Shown here piece after piece: positions 38,446-47,186 of a stretch of DNA of 64,000 nucleotides (position 1 is the first letter of the stretch; every line of letters starts with the position of its first letter). The DNA is from an uncultured Pelagibacteraceae bacterium (GTDB lineage: Bacteria; Pseudomonadota; Alphaproteobacteria; Pelagibacterales; Pelagibacteraceae), in NCBI GenBank assembly GCA_902567235.1, contig CACFLX010000004.1, positions 1 to 64,000 of the forward strand. Reading direction: 5' to 3'. Under the pieces are notes generated by a model, which saw only the letters and a list, made by a program, of their open reading frames with translations, was not told the DNA's origin and made no database searches. A program made the position numbers and the translations under genes.

Positions 38446-38513
38446 ATCTTATATTTATCAACAGTTATTTAGTTAAATTTAATTTTATCCGCTCTGTGTC
38501 CGCACTAGTAAAT

Positions 38514-39341
38514 TTAATCTAAATCAATTTGTATAGGTGAATGGTCACTTAATTTTTTTTCTCTATATGAGTGCAGGTATCTAATTTGATTTACAGATAA
38601 ATCATCTGATGTAAAAAAATGATCAAACCGCCTTTTAGCTGCTATTTTACCTTTTCTAATAATTGCAAATGAATATTCATAGGTTTTGTAAGAATGCTTC
38701 TTTCTATAACTATCTTGCATACCTACTGGCTTTAAGTTTTCAAATAAATTTCTTTCAGCTTGATCCCATCTTTTTCCACTTCCACCCCTGAAGCTTTTCT
38801 TAAGTCTGGGTTTGCCCTTTAGTTTCATTTTTTGTGCAAAAGTAATAACGTTATGTCTATGGTTTTCTGATTGTGGTATATTAAAATCTCCACATAAAAT
38901 CCTTGGATCTGAACTTGTTGTATTTAAACCTTCAAATATACCCTCTAAAGTTTCAATTTTAATCCAACCATTAGAAGAACCTGGAGGTATGTATGCATTA
39001 TAGAATCTAATCTTTTTCTTACCTGTATAAATATTATGATTAAGTATTCTTTCTCTCCACGGAATATTAAACTCATTTAAATCTCTCATTTCTAATTTAT
39101 AATTTGATGCAGTTAAAACTGCTAATTTTCTAGGACCAACTGACAATTTATTATCTTTAAGTAAATCTAGACTAAAATGTATATGCTTAAACTTTGGTCT
39201 CAAAATTTCATTTATTATTTTGTAACTTTTGCTAGTTACTTCTTGTAAAGCTAATACGTCGGGTTTTTCTTCATCAACAATTTTTAATTGTTGTTCTATT
39301 ATTTTAAAATTTTTACCTAAGTTCCATGATATTACACGCAT
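38514..39341 (-). CDS. Endonuclease/exonuclease/phosphatase (EEP) family protein
   Basis: A 275-residue EEP-fold hydrolase. It has the Asn in SWNLGKN (5-11), the metal-binding Glu34 in LALQEVTS, then GDFNIPQSE near 150, KRRFDHFFTS, and the terminal SDHSPIQIDLD with the catalytic Asp-His. Relatives include exonuclease III, DNase I and phospholipid phosphatases. The specific substrate cannot be read. It is the largest enzyme in the segment bounded by tmRNA-end repeats, without close partners. It might be island cargo acting on nucleic acid. Confidence 0.75.
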   Translation of the reverse strand: MRVISWNLGKNFKIIEQQLKIVDEEKPDVLALQEVTSKSYKIINEILRPKFKHIHFSLDLLKDNKLSVGPRKLAVLTASNYKLEMRDLNEFNIPWRERILNHNIYTGKKKIRFYNAYIPPGSSNGWIKIETLEGIFEGLNTTSSDPRILCGDFNIPQSENHRHNVITFAQKMKLKGKPRLKKSFRGGSGKRWDQAERNLFENLKPVGMQDSYRKKHSYKTYEYSFAIIRKGKIAAKRRFDHFFTSDDLSVNQIRYLHSYREKKLSDHSPIQIDLD

Positions 39342-39385
39342 GAACCACGATCCCTAAAATTTTTTTCATTATTCAATTAACTTTT

Positions 39386-40081
39386 TTAATTTGTTGTACA
39401 AGTCATATAAGGTTGGCCAATACCACCACTTTGCCATCTACAAGTACTTCTTTGGTTTGTATTGGTTTGAGTTTGTGTTGTTGATCCACTTAATAAACCT
39501 AAACCCAATTGAATTAACATTTCACTAGCTTTATCTTGTCTTTTTCTTTGAAACTGTTCAGCTGCCTGAACGTTGCCACCTCTTTTGATATCAAGCTCAA
39601 CTAATTTTAAAACACAATCACCAAACTTTTCTGTTCCAGGTGTAAAACCTATTTCTTTACAAGTTGAGGAATGTGCTCCAATTGGCGTTGTGAAGGAAGC
39701 AGTATTACTTCTAGATACTCCCTCACCAATATAAAATTGCATACCATCATATTTAATTGGGATTCCACCAACTTCATATTGTTGGCTACACTCTCTAGGA
39801 GTATAGTAAACTTTCAATCCATCTGTATTTTTTGGATTGTAGCAAAGTTTATAATTAGACGATACTTTTTCACTCATCTGTTCATAACTTATCTCTATTG
39901 GTTTTGAACGCGGACAACTTCCTCCAAATTGGTTTTTTAAGAATGCATCACTATATCTAGGATCTTGATACTTTGTCATATCACTTGTGCAAAAAATTAG
40001 ATCTAATTTTTCACCTGCATTACTATTGACACTATACGCTAATCCCAAAACAAGAACCATGATCCATAAAAGTTTTTTCAT
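39386..40081 (-). CDS. Secreted protein of unknown function with C-x4-GF-x2-GT motif
   Basis: A 231-residue protein with a signal peptide (about 1-22, MKKLLWIMVLVLGLAYSVNSNA). The mature part has many cysteines (31, 56, 80, 98, 141, 156 and others), so disulfides are likely. Residues 141-156 read C-K-E-I-G-F-T-P-G-T-E-K-F-G-D-C, a motif I recall from small envelope proteins of alphaproteobacteria. It is followed by a basic, glutamine-rich helix (to about 185) and a Thr/Gln-rich linker. I do not recognise a named family. It lies inside the repeat-bounded segment, five bases after the next small gene. Confidence 0.55.
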   Translation of the reverse strand: MKKLLWIMVLVLGLAYSVNSNAGEKLDLIFCTSDMTKYQDPRYSDAFLKNQFGGSCPRSKPIEISYEQMSEKVSSNYKLCYNPKNTDGLKVYYTPRECSQQYEVGGIPIKYDGMQFYIGEGVSRSNTASFTTPIGAHSSTCKEIGFTPGTEKFGDCVLKLVELDIKRGGNVQAAEQFQRKRQDKASEMLIQLGLGLLSGSTTQTQTNTNQRSTCRWQSGGIGQPYMTCTTN

Positions 40082-40086
40082 TATAT

Positions 40087-40311
40087 CTACTTGCTCTTTT
40101 TTTTATCACCATCTCTTACAAAAAAATAAATCGTTGCTAATAGACCGTTAACTATTAACCAAACCACTAAGATTATAAAAAAACCAATACCAGCTCCTAT
40201 ACCTACTCCTGGCTTGTCAAATTCGCCCCACACAACATATATTTTAGATGCAATAAACAGTACTGCAAATGCGTTCCAAATATAAAATATATATTTAGTT
40301 ATTTTTTTCAT
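40087..40311 (-). CDS. Small two-helix membrane protein of unknown function
   Basis: A 74-residue protein with two hydrophobic stretches, about 7-27 and 37-65. The second begins with a glycine-rich V-G-I-G-A-G-I-G-F-F turn. The C-terminus is charged (RDGDKKKSK). It has no motif I recognise. It precedes the secreted protein with a five-base gap, so they probably form a two-gene unit within the segment next to the tRNA-Leu gene. Its distance from the right repeat is 101 bases. Confidence 0.5.
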   Translation of the reverse strand: MKKITKYIFYIWNAFAVLFIASKIYVVWGEFDKPGVGIGAGIGFFIILVVWLIVNGLLATIYFFVRDGDKKKSK

Positions 40312-40384
40312 GATTCATGATCCTAGCACAGAAATTCTGTCCGCACTATATCCGCACTTGGGTTGCAAAACCCCACTATTCAAT

Positions 40385-40442
40385 TCAAATTATTCGCGAA
40401 TAATGTTACAAAGTTCGGGGCACCTGGCAACAGAACGCCCCT
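40385..40442 (+). repeat. Right copy of tmRNA 3'-end repeat with preceding hairpin (attR-like)
   Basis: The exact 30-base copy is 40413-40442. Upstream are GTTAC (40405-40409) and a perfect hairpin ATTATTCGCGAATAAT (40389-40404). This is the same order as in the tmRNA gene, where the stop-codon hairpin, GTTAC and the core follow each other, but the hairpin sequence differs. The copy therefore looks like the tail of a second, diverged tmRNA allele left by integration. It ends 25 bases from the 3' end of tRNA-Leu. Confidence 0.75.
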
Positions 40443-40466
40443 ACAAATTTGATTTAGCTAATTATT

Positions 40467-40552
40467 TGGTGCGGTCAGAGAGATTTGAACTCTCATGGGC
40501 TAAGCCCACACGGCCCTCAACCGTGCCTGTCTACCAATTTCAGCATGACCGC
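40467..40552 (-). tRNA. tRNA-Leu (anticodon GAG)
   Basis: On the minus strand the acceptor stem is GCGGTCA/TGACCGC, with an encoded CCA at 40469-40467. The anticodon stem CACGG/CCGTG holds the loop TTGAGGG, giving anticodon GAG for CUC/CUU codons. There is a long variable arm, as in class II tRNAs. The T loop is TTCAAAT in GAGAG/CTCTC. It faces the repeat-bounded segment with its 3' end. Confidence 0.95.
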
Positions 40553-40608
40553 CTTTATGCGTCAGAATAAATTAATGACAATTCAATTTCAAGTTGGTAA
40601 GTTTTTGT

Positions 40609-41598
40609 ATGGAAGTTAATACAGAGATAAAAAAAGCAACAGATGCAATTTATCAGAAAGTCTCAAAAACTATACCAGAAATAGAGTGGGCAATTCATGC
40701 CCCTTATATTTACAAAATTAATAAACTTAAAAAAGAAAAAAATGCTGTAATTCTTGCCCACAATTATCAAACACCAGAAATATATCATGGTATTTCAGAT
40801 TTTTCAGCAGACTCGCTTGCTCTTGCTATTGAAGCTGCAAAGACTAAAGCTGATATTATAGTAATGTGTGGAGTTCATTTTATGGCCGAAACAGCAAAAC
40901 TTATGAGTCCAGAAAAAAAAGTTCTTCTTCCAGATATGGATGCTGGTTGCTCTTTGTCTGCATCTATTACTGGTAATGATGTAAGAAATTTAAAAAAAAA
41001 ATATCCTGGAGTTCCAGTAGTTTCATATGTCAATACATCTGCAGAGGTAAAAGCAGAAACTGATGTATGCTGTACGTCTGCTAATGCTGTTAAAATCGTT
41101 GAATCTCTTGGAGTAAAAAAAGTTATTTTTTTACCAGATGATTTTTTAGCAAAATACGTTGCTTCTCAAACAGATGTTGAAATTATTTCCTGGAAAGGCA
41201 CATGTGAAGTCCACGAACAATTTAATGATGAAGAAATAAATGAAATCAGAAAAAATAACCCAGGTATTAAAATAATAGCTCATCCAGAATGTCCGCCTGA
41301 TGTTATAAAAGCTAGTGATTTTGCTGGATCAACAAGTGGTATGATAAAGTATGTTAAAGATAACCAACCAGAAAAAGTAATGATGGTTACAGAATGTTCC
41401 ATGAGTGATAATGTTCAAATTGATAATCCAAATGTTAAATTTATTCGTCCATGTAATTTATGTCCTCACATGAAAAAAATAACATTACCTAAAGTATTAG
41501 ATTGTTTGGAAAACGAAACTAACGAATTAACAATGGATAGCGAAACTATAGAAAAAGCAAGGAAGTCTGTAGAAAGAATGGCAGAGATAGGCAGATAA
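40609..41598 (+). CDS. nadA: Quinolinate synthase
   Basis: A 329-residue NadA. I took the ATG at 40609 rather than a TTG at 40594 because the protein then starts like its relatives. Segments ILAHNYQTPEIYHGISDFSADSL, MCGVHFMAETAKLM and the cysteines for the [4Fe-4S] cluster (in MCGVHF, in CCTSANAVK or CEVHEQ, and in CNLCPHM) are present. It condenses iminoaspartate with dihydroxyacetone phosphate. nadC follows after five bases. I saw no nadB in the window. Confidence 0.95.
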   Translation: MEVNTEIKKATDAIYQKVSKTIPEIEWAIHAPYIYKINKLKKEKNAVILAHNYQTPEIYHGISDFSADSLALAIEAAKTKADIIVMCGVHFMAETAKLMSPEKKVLLPDMDAGCSLSASITGNDVRNLKKKYPGVPVVSYVNTSAEVKAETDVCCTSANAVKIVESLGVKKVIFLPDDFLAKYVASQTDVEIISWKGTCEVHEQFNDEEINEIRKNNPGIKIIAHPECPPDVIKASDFAGSTSGMIKYVKDNQPEKVMMVTECSMSDNVQIDNPNVKFIRPCNLCPHMKKITLPKVLDCLENETNELTMDSETIEKARKSVERMAEIGR

Positions 41599-41603
41599 AA
41601 TCT

Positions 41604-42440
41604 GTGCCAAAAATAAAATTAAGCAAAAATTTCATTACCAATGTTTGCAAGCTAGCACTAAATGAAGACTTGTATCCTTCAGGAGATATTACTTCTAATC
41701 TATTAAGAAATAATACTAAAATAAAAGCAAATTTGTTATCAAATCAGGCAGGAATAATAGGTGGATTAGATTTTGTAAAACAAACTTTTAAATTAATTGA
41801 TAAAAAAATTAAAATTAAAATTAAAAAAAAAGAAGGATCTAAAATAAAAAAAGGAAGTTTAATAGCAATTATTGAAGGTAATATAAAAAATATATTAATT
41901 GGAGAAAGAGTTGCTTTAAATTTTTTATCTCATATCTCTGGCATTGCCACAAAAACAAATAGCTTTGTAAAAAAAGTTAATAAAAAATCAAAAATCTGTT
42001 GTACTAGAAAAACTATTCCAAATTTAAGAGTTATACAAAAATATGCAGTTAAACTTGGTGGAGGAGAAAATCATAGATTTAATTTAAGTGACGAGTTTTT
42101 AATTAAAGATAATCATATAGCAGCAAATAAAAATATTAGTGAAATAATAAAAAAAGCAATAAAATCCAAAAAAGGAAAAAAAATTACTGTAGAAATTGAT
42201 AATCTTAATCAACTTAAAAAAATAGTTGGCTTAAAATTTGATAGAGTTTTGTTTGACAACATGAATATTAAATCACTCAGGGATGGAATAAAAATCGCGA
42301 AAAAATACTATGAAACAGAGGCCTCAGGCAATATTACTTTAAAGACAGTCAAAAATATTTCTAAAACTGGAGTAAATAGAATCTCTGTTGGATCAATAAC
42401 TCATAGCGCACCAGCCCTAGATTTAAAATTAGAAATTTAA
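41604..42440 (+). CDS. nadC: Nicotinate-nucleotide pyrophosphorylase (quinolinate phosphoribosyltransferase)
   Basis: A 278-residue NadC starting with GTG. It has the typical NEDLYPSGDITSNLL, ERVALNFLSHISGIATKT, the active-site TRKTIPNLRVIQKYAVKLGGGENHRFNLSD and the C-terminal GVNRISVGSITHSAPALDLKLEI; short cores of these are diagnostic. It converts quinolinate and PRPP to nicotinate mononucleotide, the step after NadA, and is five bases behind nadA. It is convergent with ppdK with a 17-base gap. Confidence 0.95.
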   Translation: MPKIKLSKNFITNVCKLALNEDLYPSGDITSNLLRNNTKIKANLLSNQAGIIGGLDFVKQTFKLIDKKIKIKIKKKEGSKIKKGSLIAIIEGNIKNILIGERVALNFLSHISGIATKTNSFVKKVNKKSKICCTRKTIPNLRVIQKYAVKLGGGENHRFNLSDEFLIKDNHIAANKNISEIIKKAIKSKKGKKITVEIDNLNQLKKIVGLKFDRVLFDNMNIKSLRDGIKIAKKYYETEASGNITLKTVKNISKTGVNRISVGSITHSAPALDLKLEI

Positions 42441-42457
42441 AAAGGAAAATCTACATC

Positions 42458-45115
42458 CTATTTTTTTAATTGAGCTTGTGCAGCTGCAAGTCTTGCTACT
42501 GGCACTCTATATGGTGAACAAGAAACGTAATCTAATCCAGCAGCTGAACAAAAATATATACTTTTTGGATCCCCACCATGTTCTCCACATATACCTAGTT
42601 TTATATTTTTATTTTGTTTTCTTCCTCTTTCGGAAGCAATTTTGATTAGATCACCCACTCCTTCATCTATTGAAATAAAAGGATCAATGTCAAAAATTTT
42701 GTTTTCAATATAGTCATTTAAAAACTTACCACTATCATCTCTACTAATTCCAAATGCGGTTTGTGTTAAATCATTTGTACCAAAACTAAAAAATTCTGCA
42801 TGCTTTGCTATATCTTTAGCCTTTATTGCTGCCCTAGGTAATTCAATCATGGTTCCAACTAAAAATTTAATCTTTATTTTATTTTCATCTTGAACTTTTT
42901 TTGCTGTTCTTATTACAAGATCTTTCATAATTTTTATTTCGGCTTCGGTTGAAACTAAAGGTATCATTATCTCTGGGAAAGCAGATTTAATTTTTTTTGA
43001 TTTTAAATCTGTCAAAGCTTCAAATATCGCTCTACATTGCATTTCATAAATTTCAGGAAAAGAAATTCCTAACCTACAGCCTCTGTGTCCCAACATTGGA
43101 TTTTGTTCATGTAGCTCGCTAATTCTTGTCTCAACTTCCTTAATAGGTAATTTTAATTTATTTGATACTTCAATAATTTCTTTTTCAGTTCTTGGAAGAA
43201 ATTCATGTAATGGGGGATCTAATAATCTTACTGTAACAGGTAGGCCACTCATAATTTTAAATATTTCAATAAAATCATTTTTTTGATGGGGTAAAAGTTT
43301 CTTTAATGCTTTATTTCTATCTTCTGTAGTTTTTGAAAGTATCATTTCTCTTACAGACAGAATTCTTTCTTCATCAAAAAACATATGTTCTGTCCTACAT
43401 AGACCTATTCCTTCGGCTCCAAAATCTCTTGCAGTCTTAGTATCTAAGGAAGTTTCAGAATTTGTTCTTACTTTTAACTTTCTAAAACTATCCGCCCAAC
43501 TCATTAATTTTGAAAAATCTCCAGAAATTTCAGGTTTAATTTTGGGGACTTCACCTTGAATAATTCTTCCTGTAGACCCATCTATTGTAATTAAATCGCC
43601 TTCTTTTATCTCTATAGATTTAGTTTTAAATATTTTTTTATCATAATTAATATCAATTTCACTTGAGCCTGAAACGCATGGTCTTCCCATGCCTCTCGCA
43701 ACTACAGCTGCGTGACTTGTCATTCCTCCTCTTGAGGTCAATATTCCTTTGGCTGCGTGCATTCCGTGTATATCTTCTGGCGAAGTCTCGACTCTAACTA
43801 AAATTGTGTCCTGCATCATTTCATTAAGTCTTTCTGCTTCGTTAGATGAAAAAACCACTTTTCCACTTGCTGCACCAGGAGAAGCTGGCAAACCTTTTGC
43901 AATAACATTTATTTTACTTGTTTCATCTAAAGTGGGGTGCAAAAGTGTATCTAGAGAATGAGGGTCTATTCTTGTGATAGCAATTTTTTTTGAAATTAAT
44001 TTTTCTTTAACCATATCAACTGCAATCTTTACGGCAGATTTAGCTGTTCTTTTTCCAGATCTTGTTTGTAATATCCAAAGTTTATTTTTTTCAACTGTAA
44101 ACTCTACATCCTGCATATCCTTATAATGTTTTTCTAAATTCTTTAAAATTTTATATAACTTTTTAAAAACAGTTGGCATTGACTCTTGCATTGAGTTTTC
44201 TTTTATCCCAGCTTTAGCTCTAGCTTTTTTTGTTAAATATTGTGGAGTTCTTGTACCTGCTACAACATCTTCTCCTTGTGCATTAATTAAATATTCTCCA
44301 TAAATTTCATTTGTGCCTGTAGATGGATTTCTTGTAAAAACTACTCCGGTCGCACAATCTTGGCCCATATTTCCAAATACCATTGATTGAACATTTACTG
44401 CCGTTCCCCAATCGGATGATATTTGATTAAGTTTTCTATAGATTTTTGCTCTATTGCTTTGCCAAGACAAAAATACAGCTGATACAGCTCCTGTTAATTG
44501 TTCATTTACATCTTGAGGAAATTCTTTTTTAGTTTTTTCTTTTACAACATTCTTAAAATCTTTTATTAAGCCATTCCAATCATTTTCATCTAGCTCGGTA
44601 TCTAATAAAACTCCTTTTGTTAATTTATAATTTTCAATAAGTTCCTCAAAATTATAACTTTCAACTCCCAATACTACATTAGAGTACATTTGAATAAATC
44701 TCCTATAGCTGTCTTTAGCAAATCTTTGGTTCGAAGTTTTTTTTGCAAGTGCTAAAACTGTTTTATCATTTAATCCTAAGTTTAGTATCGTATCCATCAT
44801 TCCAGGCATTGAAACTCTTGCACCTGATCTTACTGAAACAAGCAAAGGGTTTATTAAATCTCCAAATTTTTTTCCCGTATCATTCTCAATATTTTTTATT
44901 TCGGTCTTTATCTGTTTTAATATTTTTGGACCAATTTTTTTGTTATTTTTATAAAATAAATGACAAGCTTCTGTAGAAATAGTAAATCCTGATGGAACAG
45001 GATATCCAAGTCTTCCCATTTTAGCAAGGTTTGCTCCCTTTCCTCCTAAAATGTTTTCAGGATTTTTTATTCTTTTTGTATCTTTGGATTTAAAGTTAAA
45101 AATTAATTTTTTCAC
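42458..45115 (-). CDS. ppdK: Pyruvate, phosphate dikinase
   Basis: An 885-residue PPDK with all three domains. The N-terminal ATP-grasp region has GGKGANLAKMGRLGYPVPSGFT and VSVRSGARVSMPGMMDT. The phosphohistidine domain has LTSRGGMTSHAAVVARGMGRPCVSG, with the swivelling His. The C-terminal PEP/pyruvate barrel has FGTNDLTQ and the catalytic Cys in LGICGEHGGDP. It interconverts pyruvate and phosphoenolpyruvate, supplying gluconeogenesis. The GTG start overlaps the glyS stop by one base. Confidence 0.97.
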   Translation of the reverse strand: MKKLIFNFKSKDTKRIKNPENILGGKGANLAKMGRLGYPVPSGFTISTEACHLFYKNNKKIGPKILKQIKTEIKNIENDTGKKFGDLINPLLVSVRSGARVSMPGMMDTILNLGLNDKTVLALAKKTSNQRFAKDSYRRFIQMYSNVVLGVESYNFEELIENYKLTKGVLLDTELDENDWNGLIKDFKNVVKEKTKKEFPQDVNEQLTGAVSAVFLSWQSNRAKIYRKLNQISSDWGTAVNVQSMVFGNMGQDCATGVVFTRNPSTGTNEIYGEYLINAQGEDVVAGTRTPQYLTKKARAKAGIKENSMQESMPTVFKKLYKILKNLEKHYKDMQDVEFTVEKNKLWILQTRSGKRTAKSAVKIAVDMVKEKLISKKIAITRIDPHSLDTLLHPTLDETSKINVIAKGLPASPGAASGKVVFSSNEAERLNEMMQDTILVRVETSPEDIHGMHAAKGILTSRGGMTSHAAVVARGMGRPCVSGSSEIDINYDKKIFKTKSIEIKEGDLITIDGSTGRIIQGEVPKIKPEISGDFSKLMSWADSFRKLKVRTNSETSLDTKTARDFGAEGIGLCRTEHMFFDEERILSVREMILSKTTEDRNKALKKLLPHQKNDFIEIFKIMSGLPVTVRLLDPPLHEFLPRTEKEIIEVSNKLKLPIKEVETRISELHEQNPMLGHRGCRLGISFPEIYEMQCRAIFEALTDLKSKKIKSAFPEIMIPLVSTEAEIKIMKDLVIRTAKKVQDENKIKIKFLVGTMIELPRAAIKAKDIAKHAEFFSFGTNDLTQTAFGISRDDSGKFLNDYIENKIFDIDPFISIDEGVGDLIKIASERGRKQNKNIKLGICGEHGGDPKSIYFCSAAGLDYVSCSPYRVPVARLAAAQAQLKK

Positions 45116-47184
45116 TAAATACTTTCTACTTTAGAAAAATTTAAATAATTATCGAAGGTTTTACACAACATTTGTAAAAGTTCTAGCCTATTTTTTTTAG
45201 TTAATTCATCTGGATCATTTACTATTACATTGTCAAAAAACTCATTTAATTCTTTTCTGGCGGATGACAATGTTTTTAATATACCTTCGTAGTTATTCTC
45301 TTTGTCAATACTTGTAAAATCTTTCCTTATTTCATGAATTTTTTTATATAGTGTTTTTTCAAATTCATTTTTAAATAGTCCTGGATCTGCAGAGCCAGTT
45401 ATCTCTATATTGTTATTTTTTAATTCATTAGAAATAATATTTGATGCTCTTTTATAACTAAACATCACATCTTTTCCAATTTCTTTTGAAATTAGTTTAT
45501 TTAAAGTTAAAGTTTTTTTGTAAATTTTTAAAATATTATCAATATTATAGTTCAAATTCACACTCTCGATAATGTCATTTCTAATTCCTTTTTCCTTCAT
45601 AAAATTTTTGAATCTATCTTGGAAAAATTCTGAAAGATCTTTCTGAACATTTTTTGAATTGAAATTAATATTTTGCTCATTGAATAGTTGGCAGCTATAG
45701 TTTATTAAATCTCTTAATTTTAATTCTTTATTATTTTCCAAAATCATTTTTAATAAACCAATAGCTGATCTTCTTAATGCATATGGATCTTTGGAGCTTG
45801 AAGGTTTTAAATCTAAACCAAAAAAACCTACTAGAGAATCTATTTTGTCACTTAATGACAGTGCTATACTATAAGGTTTTTTTGGAATGTTGCTTTCTAA
45901 TCCTACTGGTAAATAATGCTCACTAACAGCGATACAAACTTCTTTTTCAAAACCTTGTTCTGCAGCAAAATAACCTCCTAACACACCTTGTAATTCTGGA
46001 AATTCTCCAACAAGATCAGAGAGCAAATCTACTTTGCATATTGAAGATGCAATTTCTATTTTTTCTTTGCTAATCAATAATTCGTCTGAAATTAGAATAC
46101 TCAATTTTCTTAATCTTTGAACTTTGTCATAATAATTTCCAAGACCCTTGAAATAATTTATATTTTTTAATTTAGATATCTGTTTGACCAAATTTTGTGA
46201 TTTATTCTTATTCCAGAAAAATTCTGCGTCACTTAACCTTGCATCGATAACTCTTTCATTTCCAGTTTTTACAAAGTTTTTTGGATCAATTGAATCCGCA
46301 ACAATAAAAAAATTATTCGTTAAATTATATTTATTATCAAATGTTGGAAAATACTTTTGATGATGTTGCATTGTTATTGCTATAATTTCTTTTGGTATGT
46401 TTAAATATTTTTTATCAAACATACATGAAATTACTTTCGGTTTTTCAACAATATCGGTTACTTCGTCTAATAACTTTTCATTAATATTTATTTTAAGATT
46501 TTTTTTATTTGAAAGATCTATTAATTTTTTTTTTATATATTTTTTTCTTAAACCATTATCAATAATTACATTTAATTTTTTAAAATAAGAAAAATAAGAA
46601 TTAATGCTTTTAAATATTCTTGTTTTATCTTCAAAATCTTTATCTATATAGGTAAAGTTCGAACTAGATAAATGATGAAATTCAAACTTTAAAGGTTTGT
46701 TATCAAAAATTGCAAGTATCGATTTTAATGGTCTGCCCCAATAAAGCTCATGAGTGCCCCATTTCATTGATTTTTTCCATGATAGATTTTTTAATATTTC
46801 TGGAATGTTGGTTTTTAAAACATCTTCGGATTTGATCTTTCTTGATGGTTTTTTATAAAAAAAAAATTCGCCTTTTTCTGTATTTTTTTTATATATATCC
46901 TGTTTTTCAATTCGGTTTGATCTTAAAAAACCCTCTATTGCTTTCTCTGGAGCTTTAGTGCTCGGGCCCCTTACCTCTTCTGATTTTTGATTTATTTCTC
47001 TTTCAATTTTTTTAAAGCATAAGACTAGTCTATTTGGCGTAGAAAAAACTTTAGCATCATCTTTATAATTTATATTTTCTTTTTCAAAAAAATTTTTAAA
47101 ACTTGTAAGCAAGTTAAATCTAGCAGCAGATTGTAATTTAGCAGGTATCTCTTCGCTAAATAATTCTAATAAAAGTTCAGCCAT
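45115..47184 (-). CDS. glyS: Glycyl-tRNA synthetase, beta subunit
   Basis: A 689-residue beta subunit. The start at 47184 gives MAELLLELFSEEIPAKLQ, the normal N-terminus; an upstream ATG at 47208 would overlap glyQ. Other landmarks are RGPSTKAPEKAIEGFLRS, MKWGTHELYWGRPLKSI, and KVDLLSDLVGEFPELQGVLGGYFA, the HD-like region, with DPYALRRSAIGLL. It helps bind and aminoacylate tRNA-Gly as an alpha2beta2 enzyme with GlyQ, encoded two bases upstream. Confidence 0.96.
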   Translation of the reverse strand: MAELLLELFSEEIPAKLQSAARFNLLTSFKNFFEKENINYKDDAKVFSTPNRLVLCFKKIEREINQKSEEVRGPSTKAPEKAIEGFLRSNRIEKQDIYKKNTEKGEFFFYKKPSRKIKSEDVLKTNIPEILKNLSWKKSMKWGTHELYWGRPLKSILAIFDNKPLKFEFHHLSSSNFTYIDKDFEDKTRIFKSINSYFSYFKKLNVIIDNGLRKKYIKKKLIDLSNKKNLKININEKLLDEVTDIVEKPKVISCMFDKKYLNIPKEIIAITMQHHQKYFPTFDNKYNLTNNFFIVADSIDPKNFVKTGNERVIDARLSDAEFFWNKNKSQNLVKQISKLKNINYFKGLGNYYDKVQRLRKLSILISDELLISKEKIEIASSICKVDLLSDLVGEFPELQGVLGGYFAAEQGFEKEVCIAVSEHYLPVGLESNIPKKPYSIALSLSDKIDSLVGFFGLDLKPSSSKDPYALRRSAIGLLKMILENNKELKLRDLINYSCQLFNEQNINFNSKNVQKDLSEFFQDRFKNFMKEKGIRNDIIESVNLNYNIDNILKIYKKTLTLNKLISKEIGKDVMFSYKRASNIISNELKNNNIEITGSADPGLFKNEFEKTLYKKIHEIRKDFTSIDKENNYEGILKTLSSARKELNEFFDNVIVNDPDELTKKNRLELLQMLCKTFDNYLNFSKVESI

Positions 47185-47186
47185 TT

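Noticed and set aside
40310..40570. Plus-strand open frame of 86 codons across the right repeat and tRNA-Leu
   Set aside because: It is mostly the complement of the tRNA gene and the repeat. The stretch R-S-E-R-F-E-L-S is a known type of spurious protein made by translating tRNA genes.
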